DNA from: JAEZFI01 sp044508215
GTDB lineage: Bacteria > Actinomycetota > Acidimicrobiia > Acidimicrobiales > Microtrichaceae
Assembly: GCA_044508215.1 (NCBI GenBank)
Contig: JBIQID010000002.1
Span: 1 to 64,000, forward strand
Direction: 5' to 3'
DNA length: 64,000 nucleotides
The first letter of the stretch is position 1. Every line of letters begins with the position of its first letter. The notes below the pieces were generated by a model, which did no database searches, was not told where the DNA came from, and saw nothing but the letters and a program-made list of their open reading frames with translations. Below are positions 40,480 to 48,899 of the stretch, in pieces. The position numbers and the translations under genes were made by a program.

Positions 40480-41666
40480 GCGGGGCTCCCGACGACGGCG
40501 TCCGCCCGACGGTCCGGGTTCGAGCCGCGGAGGTGGTCGACGATCCGAGGCAGCACCTCGAGGACCCGGTCGACGTCCGCTTGGGTCGTGGTGTGGCCGA
40601 GGGAGAACCGCACCGCTCCCCGGGCCGCCGAGCGGGGCACACCCATGGCCGCGAGCGTGTGCGGCACCTGGAGCGCACCCGACGAGCACGACGATCCACC
40701 GGAGGCTGCGATGCCCTCGCGATCGAGGAGGAACAACAGCTCCTCTGCGACCAACCCTTCGAACGCGACCGTGGCGACGTGGGGAGCGAGGAGGCCCGCG
40801 CTCCTCGCCGATGCGCCGGGCGCCGACGCTCCTTCGAGCCTGGTGAGCCCGTCGAGCAGCAGATCTCTCAGCCCGGTGATGCGGTCGGCCCGTCCGCGGC
40901 GGTCGGCAGCGGCCGCCTCCATGGCCGCGGCCATCCCTGCGATCCCGGCGACGTCGTGGGTGCCGCTTCGCCGCTCGCGCTCCTGCCCACCGCCTCGATG
41001 GCGCGGGGCGAGCCTCGATCCCTCACGCACCACGAGGCACCCGACGCCCTGCGGCCCGCCGACCTTGTGGGCGGAGACCGAGGCGAGGTCCGCCGCTGCG
41101 ACGAACGGCGAGGGATCCAGCCAGGCGACCGCCTGCACGGCGTCGGTGTGGAGGAGGACGCCGGGAGCGTGGTCCGCCAGCAGCGCGGCGATCCGCTCGA
41201 CCGGTTGCACCACCCCGACCTCGTTGTTCACCGACATGACGCTCACCATCGCGGTGTCGGGGCCGACGGCCTCGAGGATCCGGTCCGGGTCCACGACACC
41301 CGTCTCGTCGACACCCACGACCGTGCCTCCGAATGCCTCCACCGCCTCGAGCACCGCCGGATGCTCGACGGCCGTGCAGACCGGACGTCCGCCGCTCGCC
41401 TCGACCACTCCCGACACGGCGAGGTCGTCCGCTTCGGTGCCCCCAGAGCAGAACACGATCTCCGACGGGTGCACACCGAGGACCGCTGCCACGCGGTCGC
41501 GGGACTCCTCGACGACGTGGCGGGCCCGCCTGGCGGCCGCGTGGGCACCGGTGGGGTTGCCTACGACGGTGCGCATCACCTCCGCCACGACGTCGATCAC
41601 CTCGGGTCGGACGGGGGTGGTGGCGGCGTGGTCCAGGTAGACGGCAGCAGGCGTCGATGCGGTCAC
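40476..41666 (-). CDS. iscS: Cysteine desulfurase (IscS/NifS family)
   Basis: This PLP enzyme takes sulfur from cysteine for tRNA thiolation and Fe-S clusters. The 396 residues show VYLDHAATTPVRP at the N-terminus, the PLP-contacting FCSGGTEADDLAV, Lys in SVSAHKVGGPQGVG and catalytic Cys on the flexible loop in GGSSCSSGALQVPHTL. The GTG at 41666 overlaps the RDD gene stop by 4 nt; another GTG lies directly before it. It is followed by mnmA, its likely sulfur acceptor. Confidence 0.96.
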   Translation of the reverse strand: MTASTPAAVYLDHAATTPVRPEVIDVVAEVMRTVVGNPTGAHAAARRARHVVEESRDRVAAVLGVHPSEIVFCSGGTEADDLAVSGVVEASGGRPVCTAVEHPAVLEAVEAFGGTVVGVDETGVVDPDRILEAVGPDTAMVSVMSVNNEVGVVQPVERIAALLADHAPGVLLHTDAVQAVAWLDPSPFVAAADLASVSAHKVGGPQGVGCLVVREGSRLAPRHRGGGQERERRSGTHDVAGIAGMAAAMEAAAADRRGRADRITGLRDLLLDGLTRLEGASAPGASARSAGLLAPHVATVAFEGLVAEELLFLLDREGIAASGGSSCSSGALQVPHTLAAMGVPRSAARGAVRFSLGHTTTQADVDRVLEVLPRIVDHLRGSNPDRRADAVVGSPA

Positions 41667-42502
41667 CACGCCGCTCCCACGGGCTGCGCGTGTGCGCTGC
41701 GGGTCATCGCCGCCTGGTGGAGGACCCACCCACGGTCGATGGTGCCGCTGCGCATCTGGAACGCTCCGGCGACGCAGATCAGGAACGGCTCGGGGGCCAA
41801 CCAGTGCGGGCAGCGCACCCCCAGCAGCTCCTCCACCTGGGCGGCCACCTGCGTGCAGACGTGCAGGCGGCCCACGTCGCTCAGCTCGGGCAGTCGCAGC
41901 AGCACCGACCGGAGGAACACGTACTGGCGATCGTCCATCCGTGAGACGTCGAGGCTCGCCGCGTACTCCTCGAGGCCCCAGGGTGGGGTGAACACCGTCG
42001 GCACGACCGTCGCCCCGAACGACCGCTCGGACAGCGCGAACGTTCCCGCCACCAGGTCGCCGAGGCGCCGGCTGCGCTTTGCGAACACGAGCGGGATGAG
42101 CCCGATCGGCACGTAGACCTCGATCAGCTGGAACACACCGCGGACCATGGCGTGGCGGAACGAGATCGGCGATCCGTCCATCGTCACGATGCGGATCCCC
42201 ATGGCCAGCTTTCCGGGGGTCCGGCCTCGCCACAGCGTCTCGCACGCGATGGGGATCACGAGGAAGACCGTCAGGAGGACGATCGTGACCACGGCGATCA
42301 CCGCGCCCGGACTCCCCCCGGCACCCGCCCCGGCGCGGGCCGTGATCATCGCGAAGCCCCAGAGGAGGCACAGCTGGGCGCCCAGGTCGATCAGCCGGGC
42401 GAGGATGCGCGAGGCCGGGCCTGCGGCGTGCAGCTCGAGGACGACCGCCTCGGGCGTGACGACGTGGTCGTCGTGGCTGTGGACGCGACGGCTGGCCGGC
42501 AC
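41663..42502 (-). CDS. RDD-family membrane protein
   Basis: The 279-residue protein has an RDD domain: the Arg-Asp pair in ILARLIDLGAQLCLLWG, two further membrane segments (VIAVVTIVLLTVFLVIPIA, VFQLIEVYVPIGLIPLVF) and the signature GKLAMGIRIV...RLGDLVAGT. A soluble C-terminal extension of about 110 residues follows. RDD genes accompany SpoIIM, DUF58 and MoxR genes in mycobacteria; here it is divergent from SpoIIM. The GTG at 42502 has a TACGGT -10 6 nt upstream. iscS and mnmA follow with overlaps, so this gene leads their transcript. Confidence 0.88.
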   Translation of the reverse strand: MPASRRVHSHDDHVVTPEAVVLELHAAGPASRILARLIDLGAQLCLLWGFAMITARAGAGAGGSPGAVIAVVTIVLLTVFLVIPIACETLWRGRTPGKLAMGIRIVTMDGSPISFRHAMVRGVFQLIEVYVPIGLIPLVFAKRSRRLGDLVAGTFALSERSFGATVVPTVFTPPWGLEEYAASLDVSRMDDRQYVFLRSVLLRLPELSDVGRLHVCTQVAAQVEELLGVRCPHWLAPEPFLICVAGAFQMRSGTIDRGWVLHQAAMTRSAHAQPVGAAW

Positions 42503-42508
42503 TCCCCC

Positions 42509-42514
42509 ACCGTA
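42509..42514 (-). promoter_or_regulatory. -10 element (TACGGT) of RDD-iscS-mnmA
   Basis: TACGGT ends 6 nt before the GTG of the RDD gene. This is probably the promoter for all three genes and gives a leaderless first cistron. Confidence 0.45.
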
Positions 42515-42554
42515 ACCAGGGGCGAGGAGCCCCCGGCGGCGCCCGGGTGGCCGT

Positions 42555-42560
42555 TACAGT
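42555..42560 (+). promoter_or_regulatory. -10 element (TACAGT) of the SpoIIM-like gene
   Basis: TACAGT ends 9 nt before the ATG at 42570, leaving at most a 2-3 nt leader. Confidence 0.45.
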
Positions 42561-42569
42561 CCGACGGGG

Positions 42570-43577
42570 ATGGACGTCGACGGGTACATCGCCACCCACC
42601 AGCCGTCGTGGCAGCGTCTCGACGAACTGGTCGGGGTGGCACAGTCCGGCGTCAGGAAGCTGTCGGCTGAGGAGCTCGACGAGCTCATCGCCCTCTACCA
42701 GCGGACATCGGGCCACCTGTCGCTCGTCCGGACGAACTACCGCGAGCCGGCCGTCGTCGCCGAGCTGACCCGGGTGCTCGCCCGGGCTCGGGGCGTGATC
42801 TACCGGCCTCGCTCCAACCCGGTGGCGTCGCTCGGGCGCTTCGTCTCGCAGACCTTCCCCGCCGCCGTGTGGGCGATCCGCTGGACGGCCGCAGTGGCGG
42901 CGCTGGCGTTCCTCGTCCCGGCGTTCGTGGTGGGGGTCTGGCTCACGAACGACCAGACCGCCCGCGAGAGCGCCATCCCAGCCGAGACGGCAGCGTTGAT
43001 CGCGGAGCGAGAGTTCGCGGACTACTACAGCTCCGACGCAGCGGCGAACTTCCAGGCGAACGTCACCACCAACAACATCCGGGTCAGCCTCCTGTCGTTC
43101 GCGAGCGGCGTCCTCCTCGGCGTGCCGACGTTGCTGCTGTTGATGTTCAACGGCTTCCACGTGGGCCAGATGGGCGCCGTGATGCACGCTTACGGCCAGG
43201 GCCCGCAGTTCTGGGGTCTGATCACCCCGCACGGGCTCCTCGAGATCACTTCGCTGCTGCTGGCAGGAGCGGCGGGCCTGCGCCTGGGCTGGGCGATCAT
43301 CTCGCCGGGCGACCGCCGCCGTGGCGATGTGCTGAGCGAAGAAGGACTGCGCTCCGTCACGGTGGCCCTCGGGCTGGTCGTGACGTTCGCGATCGCAGGC
43401 TTCGTGGAGGCGTGGGTCACCCCGTCAGCCCTGCCGACGGCAGCGCGCGTGGGCATCGGCGCCCTCATCGAGGTGGCGTTCGTCCTGTACGTGGTCACCT
43501 TCGGCCGGGCCGCCGCTGCACAGAGCCTGTCGGGCCGCTTCGGCGAGGAGTCGCTCCCCGTCCCTGCCCGGCGCTGA
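42570..43577 (+). CDS. SpoIIM-family (stage II sporulation protein M-like) membrane protein
   Basis: The 335-residue protein begins with a cytosolic helical region (QRLDELVGVAQSGVRKLSAEEL, RTNYREP) and then has about five membrane segments, with the SpoIIM/DUF95 core NNIRVSLLSFASGVLLGVPTLLLLMFNGFHVGQM and PHGLLEITSLLLAGAAGLRLGW. In non-sporulating actinobacteria it accompanies RDD, DUF58 and MoxR proteins and is thought to act in cell-envelope assembly or assist the MoxR chaperone; its exact function is unknown. It is the only plus-strand gene of the block. Confidence 0.9.
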   Translation: MDVDGYIATHQPSWQRLDELVGVAQSGVRKLSAEELDELIALYQRTSGHLSLVRTNYREPAVVAELTRVLARARGVIYRPRSNPVASLGRFVSQTFPAAVWAIRWTAAVAALAFLVPAFVVGVWLTNDQTARESAIPAETAALIAEREFADYYSSDAAANFQANVTTNNIRVSLLSFASGVLLGVPTLLLLMFNGFHVGQMGAVMHAYGQGPQFWGLITPHGLLEITSLLLAGAAGLRLGWAIISPGDRRRGDVLSEEGLRSVTVALGLVVTFAIAGFVEAWVTPSALPTAARVGIGALIEVAFVLYVVTFGRAAAAQSLSGRFGEESLPVPARR

Positions 43578-43582
43578 CCCCG

Positions 43583-44659
43583 TCAGGGCGTTCGATCGTC
43601 CCGGTGGCGCTCACGGTGGCAGTTGCTGCACCGGTGCTTCAGCTCGCGCAGCACCGTCCGCCGGCTCTCCTCGAACGGCGGGTCGTGGTCGGCCTCGAGG
43701 AACATCGATGCACCGCACTCGCACCTCTGCTCACGTTCCTTCAGCACCAGGCGCTGGCGCTCCGTCGGGAAGCGGTGGCGGCCCGACACGTCGATCGGGT
43801 TGGCCTCGGCGTCGTGGATCATCGCTCGCACCATGGATCCGGGCAGGAGCCGCGCCACGGCGTTGTCGTTGATCGGCGTGCCGTCGTCGAGGCGGTTTCC
43901 GTCGCCACGGACGTGGACGATGACCTCGTGGCGGACCTTGGCGCCTCCGTCGGCGAAGAGGCGCATGAAGGCTGCAGCGCGCTGGTAGCCGAGGCTGGGG
44001 CGTGTGCCGGCCGGGAACGGCTCGTGGCCGAACGCGTCCATGGACGCGACACCCGCTGCCTTGCCGGACATCATCTCGCCGTCGACTGCCGCCATCACCG
44101 CTCCGTACTGCGCCGGCGGGAGTCGCAACGTGATGACGCCCATCCCGTCGGGCTCGGTGCGAGCCGACAACCCGGTCTCGCTGCGGTGCCGCCGCTCGGT
44201 GTCCTCGGGTTCCTCGTTGGCCTCGACCCACGCTGCGAGGGAGACGGCCAGGTCGCGAGGCGCAGTCCCCTTGGCGAGATCCAGCAGCTCGGCCTCCCGG
44301 TCGGGGTGGTCGACGGCGATGCGCACCAGGGTGCGCACCTGCCGGTAGGACAGCTCGCCGGCAGCGAACGCGTCGTCGACCGAGGGGAGCTTCGCGAGGG
44401 CGTGACCGACGCGCAGCCATTGGCGCGCCGTACCGAGCGCCACGCCCAGCGTGTCGGCGATCCACGCCGCACACGTCGAGTGCCCCGACTCGCGCCAGAG
44501 GGCCCGGCGGTCGTACTCCGCGACTGCATGGACGAGCTGGTGGTGCAACGAGCCCAGCAGCCGCCCCATCTCGACGATCCGTCCGACGAGCTCTTCGTCC
44601 GACGAGCTCCCCGCCTCGGGAGCCAGGAAGGGCACAGCAACACCGTCATCGTTCGACAC
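43583..44659 (-). CDS. DUF222 / HNH endonuclease-domain protein (13E12-type family)
   Basis: The 358-residue protein has an N-terminal DUF222 helical domain (VGRIVEMGRLLGSLHHQLVH, RQWLRVGHALAKLPSVDDAFAAGELSYRQVRTLVRI) and a C-terminal HNH nuclease module: CECGASMFLEADHDPPFEE and LKHRCSNCHRERHR, with four Cys for zinc and intact His-Asn-His-type residues. Such proteins are multicopy and of uncertain function in actinobacteria, and some behave as mobile elements. GTG 44659 is chosen for its GGAGG 4 nt upstream; an ATG at 44773 is possible and lies inside a 16-bp palindrome. The gene interrupts the SpoIIM/RDD - DUF58/MoxR block. Confidence 0.88.
   Translation of the reverse strand: MSNDDGVAVPFLAPEAGSSSDEELVGRIVEMGRLLGSLHHQLVHAVAEYDRRALWRESGHSTCAAWIADTLGVALGTARQWLRVGHALAKLPSVDDAFAAGELSYRQVRTLVRIAVDHPDREAELLDLAKGTAPRDLAVSLAAWVEANEEPEDTERRHRSETGLSARTEPDGMGVITLRLPPAQYGAVMAAVDGEMMSGKAAGVASMDAFGHEPFPAGTRPSLGYQRAAAFMRLFADGGAKVRHEVIVHVRGDGNRLDDGTPINDNAVARLLPGSMVRAMIHDAEANPIDVSGRHRFPTERQRLVLKEREQRCECGASMFLEADHDPPFEESRRTVLRELKHRCSNCHRERHRDDRTP
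44033..44048. repeat. 16-bp palindrome CGCGTCCATGGACGCG, copy 1
   Basis: Perfect palindrome inside the DUF222-HNH gene. Identical copies lie at 44765-44780 and 50420-50435. Confidence 0.85.
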
Positions 44660-44764
44660 GACGCCTCCGATCAGGAGTGCGACGACGGAGGGGAAGGCTG
44701 CGTCACACCCTAGGACCACCCTGTGACGACGCCGGGTGCCGCCAGCCGACGGGACGACTCCGGA

Positions 44765-44780
44765 CGCGTCCATGGACGCG
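44765..44780. repeat. 16-bp palindrome CGCGTCCATGGACGCG, copy 2
   Basis: Perfect palindrome between the DUF222-HNH gene and the DUF58 gene. With GGA on its left it forms a 19-mer whose reverse complement is found at copy 3. Confidence 0.85.
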
Positions 44781-44804
44781 CTCGGGCAACAGGACCGGCG
44801 CCGG

Positions 44805-46121
44805 TCAGAGGCGGCCGGTCGACTTCACCGTGAGGTAGGTGTCCGCGAGCAGTGGCGCGAACCTCCCGGGCGGCGCGTCGATCACCGTCACACCAAGGCC
44901 CTTCAAGCGGGCTGCAGCCAGCTCGCGCTCGGCCTGCGCGGCCAGGGCCGCGGCGCGAAGGTAGGCGTCGCCGGACTCGGACGGTTCCGCTGTCGCCCAC
45001 TCGACGAGGTGTGGGTCCCGCACCGCTGCGACCACCACCAGGTGCCTCCGCAGCAGCAGCGGCAGCGCCGGGATGATCCGCTCCTCCACCGACTGCTGCG
45101 ACAGCTCGGTGAGCAGCACGACCAGGGAGCGGCGCCGGAACCGTGCGAGCAGCGCGGTGAACGCACCGCGGAAGTCGCTCTCCGCCAGGGCGGGCTCGAC
45201 GTCGAACATCGCCTCGGTCATCCGGGTCACCTGGTGCTGGTGCCGGGCCGCCGGGACGATCGAGCGCACCTCCGCGTCGAACACGATCAAGCCGACCTTG
45301 TCCCCCAGCCGGGTGGCGACTGCACCCAGCATCATCACGCCGTCCATCCCGTGCTCGATGCGCGGCACGTCGCCCACCCGCGCCGCCGACAGGCGGCCCG
45401 AGTCGAGCAGCACCAGAACGGTCTGGTTCCGCTCCGGCCGGTACGTCCGCACGATCGCCCGGCCGACCCGCGCCGTCGCACCCCAGTCGATCGAGCGGAA
45501 CTCGTCGTCGGGCGTGTACTCCCGCAGCTGCTCGAACTCGCTGCCACCGCCGGTGCCGTGCGCAGACCGGAGGCCGACCTCCAGCTGGCGTGCGGTGCGG
45601 ATCCGCAGCTCGGCGTCCTTCCGGCTGCGGAACGGCGGGTGGATCCGCATGGCGCTCCCCACGTCCACCCGCGCCTGGCGTGCGCCCAGGCCGAGCGGTC
45701 CCACGACCCGCAGGGACACGCCCTCGATCCGGAACCTGCCCCGCCGCTCTGGTCGGACGTTCGTGGACGTCGTGCCCGCGTCACCGCCTCGCAGCACCAT
45801 CCAGGAGCGGCGCCGCGTGGCGTTGAACGACGGCGGCAGCTCGTCGGCGACGCCCACCCGTGCCCTCCGACCGCTGGTGTTCCGCACGGTCCACGTCACC
45901 GCGCCCGTCTCGCCGGCGACGACCACCGGGGGCACACCCCGACGAACCTCGAACCGGGCGATCCGCGGTGCGGCCAGCGCATCCAGGACGGCGACGGCGA
46001 GCAGCCCGCCGTTCACGATCACGAGCGCCCACCAGAAGCTGCCACCGAGGTCACCGGGGTAGACCGCGAGCGCGACCGCGAGGACCAGCGCGACCAGGAC
46101 GGCGCGGGGCATGAGGGCCAT
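44805..46121 (-). CDS. DUF58 domain protein of the MoxR cluster
   Basis: The 438-residue protein has two N-terminal membrane segments (VLVALVLAVALAVYPG, WWALVIVNGGLLAVAVLDAL), an external beta domain (TGAVTWTVRNTSGRRARVGV) and a DUF58 region (REYTPDDEFRSIDWGATAR) merging into a VWA-like domain with TVLVLLDSGRL. DUF58 proteins are partners of MoxR AAA ATPases in the assembly or maturation of complexes. It starts 15 nt after the MoxR stop, in the same transcript. Confidence 0.92.
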   Translation of the reverse strand: MALMPRAVLVALVLAVALAVYPGDLGGSFWWALVIVNGGLLAVAVLDALAAPRIARFEVRRGVPPVVVAGETGAVTWTVRNTSGRRARVGVADELPPSFNATRRRSWMVLRGGDAGTTSTNVRPERRGRFRIEGVSLRVVGPLGLGARQARVDVGSAMRIHPPFRSRKDAELRIRTARQLEVGLRSAHGTGGGSEFEQLREYTPDDEFRSIDWGATARVGRAIVRTYRPERNQTVLVLLDSGRLSAARVGDVPRIEHGMDGVMMLGAVATRLGDKVGLIVFDAEVRSIVPAARHQHQVTRMTEAMFDVEPALAESDFRGAFTALLARFRRRSLVVLLTELSQQSVEERIIPALPLLLRRHLVVVAAVRDPHLVEWATAEPSESGDAYLRAAALAAQAERELAAARLKGLGVTVIDAPPGRFAPLLADTYLTVKSTGRL

Positions 46122-46136
46122 GTGGGCGCCCGGACC

Positions 46137-47132
46137 TCAGCGCGGGGCGGGGACGGCGGCGAGCACTGCGTCGAGGACACCGTCGGCCGTGGTCCCCTCC
46201 AGCTCCAGCTCGGGCCGGATCATGATCCGGTGCCGCATCGCCGGACGGGCGACCGCCTTCACCTCGTCGGGTGACACGAACGGCTTCCCCGACAGCCAGG
46301 CCCACGCCTTCGCTGCGCGGAGGAGTGCCGCAGCACCACGGGGCGACACGCCCAGCTCCACCGACGGGTTCTCACGGGTCGCCCGGCAGAGCTGCGTGAC
46401 GTACTCGATGACAGGCGGCTCGACCACGACGCCGCCGGCCTCCCTCCGTGCCGCGGCGAGGTCCTCCGCGCTCGCCACCGGCCGCACTCCCGAACCGACG
46501 ACGTCGTGCGGGTCCATCCCGGAGTGGTGCCGTCGCAGGACCTCGGCCTCCTGTTCGAAGGTGGGGTAGCCGACCAGCAGCTTGAAGAGGAACCGGTCGA
46601 GCTGCGCTTCCGGCAGCGGATAGGTCCCCTCGTACTCCACCGGGTTCTGGGTGGCGATGACCATGAACGGCTCGGGCAGCCTGCGGGTGGAGCCCTCGAC
46701 CGACACCTGGTGCTCCTCCATCGCCTCGAGCAGCGCTGCCTGGGTCTTGGGCGGCGTCCGGTTGATCTCATCCGCGAGGAGGAGGTTGCAGAACACCGGG
46801 CCCGGACGGAACTGGAACGAACCGTCGCGCTGGTCGAACACCGACTGGCCGGTCACGTCCGATGGCATGAGGTCGGGCGTGAACTGCACGCGGGCGAAGT
46901 CGAGCGACATCGCCGCAGCGAGCGTCTTCACGACCAGCGTCTTCGCGACGCCCGGCACTCCTTCGAGCAGCACGTGCCCGTCGGTGAGCAGCGCTGCGAT
47001 CAGGCCGGACACGACGCCGTCCTGGCCGACCACGACCTTGGCGACCTCCTCCCGGATGGCCGTCATGGCCTCGTGCGCACGCGTGGGCGTGGCGTGGGTC
47101 CTGGGGTCAGGCGGGGTGACGGGCTGCGTCAT
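46137..47132 (-). CDS. moxR: MoxR-family AAA+ ATPase
   Basis: The 331-residue ATPase contains Walker A GVPGVAKTLVVKTL, Walker B LLLADEINRTPPKTQAALLEAM, sensor 1 VIATQNPVEYEG, arginine finger region LPEAQLDRFLFK and sensor 2 VSPRGAAALLRAAKAW. MoxR ATPases act as chaperones that insert metals or cofactors or assemble complexes together with DUF58/VWA proteins. AGGAGG lies 9 nt before the ATG and the gene begins 26 nt inside the end of the DUF4350 gene. Confidence 0.95.
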   Translation of the reverse strand: MTQPVTPPDPRTHATPTRAHEAMTAIREEVAKVVVGQDGVVSGLIAALLTDGHVLLEGVPGVAKTLVVKTLAAAMSLDFARVQFTPDLMPSDVTGQSVFDQRDGSFQFRPGPVFCNLLLADEINRTPPKTQAALLEAMEEHQVSVEGSTRRLPEPFMVIATQNPVEYEGTYPLPEAQLDRFLFKLLVGYPTFEQEAEVLRRHHSGMDPHDVVGSGVRPVASAEDLAAARREAGGVVVEPPVIEYVTQLCRATRENPSVELGVSPRGAAALLRAAKAWAWLSGKPFVSPDEVKAVARPAMRHRIMIRPELELEGTTADGVLDAVLAAVPAPR

Positions 47133-48276
47133 CGTGGAGTTCCTCCTGGAGGCGGTCGAGGGCGTGGACGAGTCGGATGAGGTCGGCGTCGGCGGTGGGG
47201 AGCGGCCCGGCGAGGAGCGCCGCGATCGCGCTGGGGTCCTGGCCGGTCCGCTGGGCGAGCGTGGTGGCGACGGCGACCGGGTCGGCCCGGCGCCCGAGGC
47301 CGAGGTCCTCCCCCAGCCGGCGGACGGCGTCGCGCCGGATCGCCGCGGCGGCGTGGGCGGGGTCGCGCCGGCGCTCCATGAGCCCGGCGCGTGCTTCCAC
47401 CAGCTCGGAGCCGGCGATGGTGACCGGCAGCGTCTCGTCGACGACGCGGCCCCAGCGGCGGCCTCGGACGAGGGCGAACACGGCCAGCGCGATGAACCCC
47501 TGCCAGATGGCGAGCTTGATGCCGGTGGGGACGTGCGCCAGGAGCCCACCGGTCCCCTCCGCCACCGCCGGGACGCCCTGCAGTCCCGAGACCACCACGT
47601 CCACGCCGGCGGCGTCGCCGCCCGCCAGGATCGCCGCCGCCATCACGACGTTGTCTGCCATGGGCCCCTGCACCTCGTCGGACGGCTGGTCGAGGGTGCG
47701 CATCACGTCGTTCACCCAGAGCTCGGCCCCGGCGAGGGTGACCACCCTGCCGTCGCCCACCTGCCGCTCGACGAGGTACGCAGCGGAGCCGTCGCCGAAG
47801 CAGGACGACGCGCCGGACGGCACCGCCAGCGGTTCGAGGTCGGCCGTGTCGATCCGGTCGAGGCCGTCGACTGCGGCGAGGTCGGCCTGGGTGCAGTCCC
47901 TGGGCGACTGGTACTGGATGAACGGGCGCACCTCGGAGAGCGGAGGTGTGGGCCGGTCGGTCGGCCCGCCCAGCACCACGAGGCCTCCGGAGCTGGCGTG
48001 GGCTTCGACCGCCTCGCGGCCTTCGTCGCCGAGCTGGAGCGGACGGGGCACGAACACGATGCGGTCGCCCGATCCGTCCTCGACGTCGGCCAGGTCGACC
48101 TCACGCATCGGCACGTCCAGCCGGTCCATGACCCGAGCGAGGCCGGAGTAGCCGCGGGGCGACGAATCGCCCAGGCGGTAGGCGCCACGCGAGCGGTCCG
48201 GGCGGAACAGCACGCCGAGCACCACCACGACGATCGCCAGCAGGACCACCATCGCGATGGCGCGGCCCCGGTTCAC
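47107..48276 (-). CDS. DUF4350 membrane protein of the MoxR cluster
   Basis: The 389-residue protein has an N-terminal membrane segment (AIAMVVLLAIVVVVLGVLF), an external Rossmann-like DUF4350 domain (YSGLARVMDRLDVPM, ASSGGLVVLGGPTD, VTLAGAELWVND), a second membrane segment (GFIALAVFALVRG) and a cytosolic helical tail. It corresponds by position to the gene before moxR2 in mycobacteria. The GTG start overlaps the DUF4129 stop (GTGA). Function unknown; probably part of an envelope complex with the DUF58 protein. Confidence 0.85.
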   Translation of the reverse strand: MNRGRAIAMVVLLAIVVVVLGVLFRPDRSRGAYRLGDSSPRGYSGLARVMDRLDVPMREVDLADVEDGSGDRIVFVPRPLQLGDEGREAVEAHASSGGLVVLGGPTDRPTPPLSEVRPFIQYQSPRDCTQADLAAVDGLDRIDTADLEPLAVPSGASSCFGDGSAAYLVERQVGDGRVVTLAGAELWVNDVMRTLDQPSDEVQGPMADNVVMAAAILAGGDAAGVDVVVSGLQGVPAVAEGTGGLLAHVPTGIKLAIWQGFIALAVFALVRGRRWGRVVDETLPVTIAGSELVEARAGLMERRRDPAHAAAAIRRDAVRRLGEDLGLGRRADPVAVATTLAQRTGQDPSAIAALLAGPLPTADADLIRLVHALDRLQEELHDDAARHPA

Positions 48277-48899
48277 GCCGCGACCCCGGTCCGTTCGAGC
48301 ACCTGGGCGGCGGCCTCCCGCAGCAGCCGGAGGTCCTCGGGCCCGCAGTCGAGGTCCGCGTACCAGGCCAGCTCGAAGACCAGCGCCGCTCGGGAGAACG
48401 CGTCGGCTCCCTCGGGCAGCCGTTCGCGCACGTCGACGCGCAGCTCGCCGGTGGTGCGGCCGGGCTCGTCGCCGGCCAGCTCCATCTCCACGAGGCGGCC
48501 CACCAGCTCCCGGAACCGGGCGCGGATCGCGTCCTTCCAGCGCCCTTCGGCCTCGGCGACCTGGGCGTCCTCCCGCCACTCGCGGACGCTCCGGTGCGCT
48601 TCGATCTCCACCTCGGGCTCGGGCTCGTCGTCGCGCCGGACCTTCGGCACCCAGCGGCGGACGAGCAGCACCACGAGGCCGATCACCACGACCGCTGCGA
48701 CGAACAGGAGCACGTAGAGGACGAACGTGGTGAGCCCGCTCGCGGGTCCGGTCGCGTCGGGCGGGGTGAGCCGGAGGTTCCGGGCCAACCACCGCATGAA
48801 CCGTTCCCACAGCGAGAGGGGACGCTCGTACTCGCTGGCCGAGAAGACGTCGCGTGCGACGCGGCGCACCTCCTCGCGGTCGACGGTGGCGAGGATCAC
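48273..48899 (-). CDS. DUF4129 membrane protein
   Basis: The 208-residue protein starts with a cytosolic or external helical stretch (REEVRRVARDVFSASEYERP), has one membrane segment (FVLYVLLFVAAVVVIGLVVLL), and a C-terminal helical DUF4129 domain with LAEAEGRWKDAIRARFRELV-like sequence and ALVFELAWYADLD. DUF4129 domains are found beside MoxR and DUF58, and fused to transglutaminases in some species. GTG 48899 overlaps the upstream gene by 4 nt. Confidence 0.85.
   Translation of the reverse strand: MILATVDREEVRRVARDVFSASEYERPLSLWERFMRWLARNLRLTPPDATGPASGLTTFVLYVLLFVAAVVVIGLVVLLVRRWVPKVRRDDEPEPEVEIEAHRSVREWREDAQVAEAEGRWKDAIRARFRELVGRLVEMELAGDEPGRTTGELRVDVRERLPEGADAFSRAALVFELAWYADLDCGPEDLRLLREAAAQVLERTGVAA

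Noticed and set aside
43583..44659. DUF222-HNH gene as part of an intein or group I intron
   Set aside because: It is a free-standing gene with its own ribosome-binding site and no flanking split gene.
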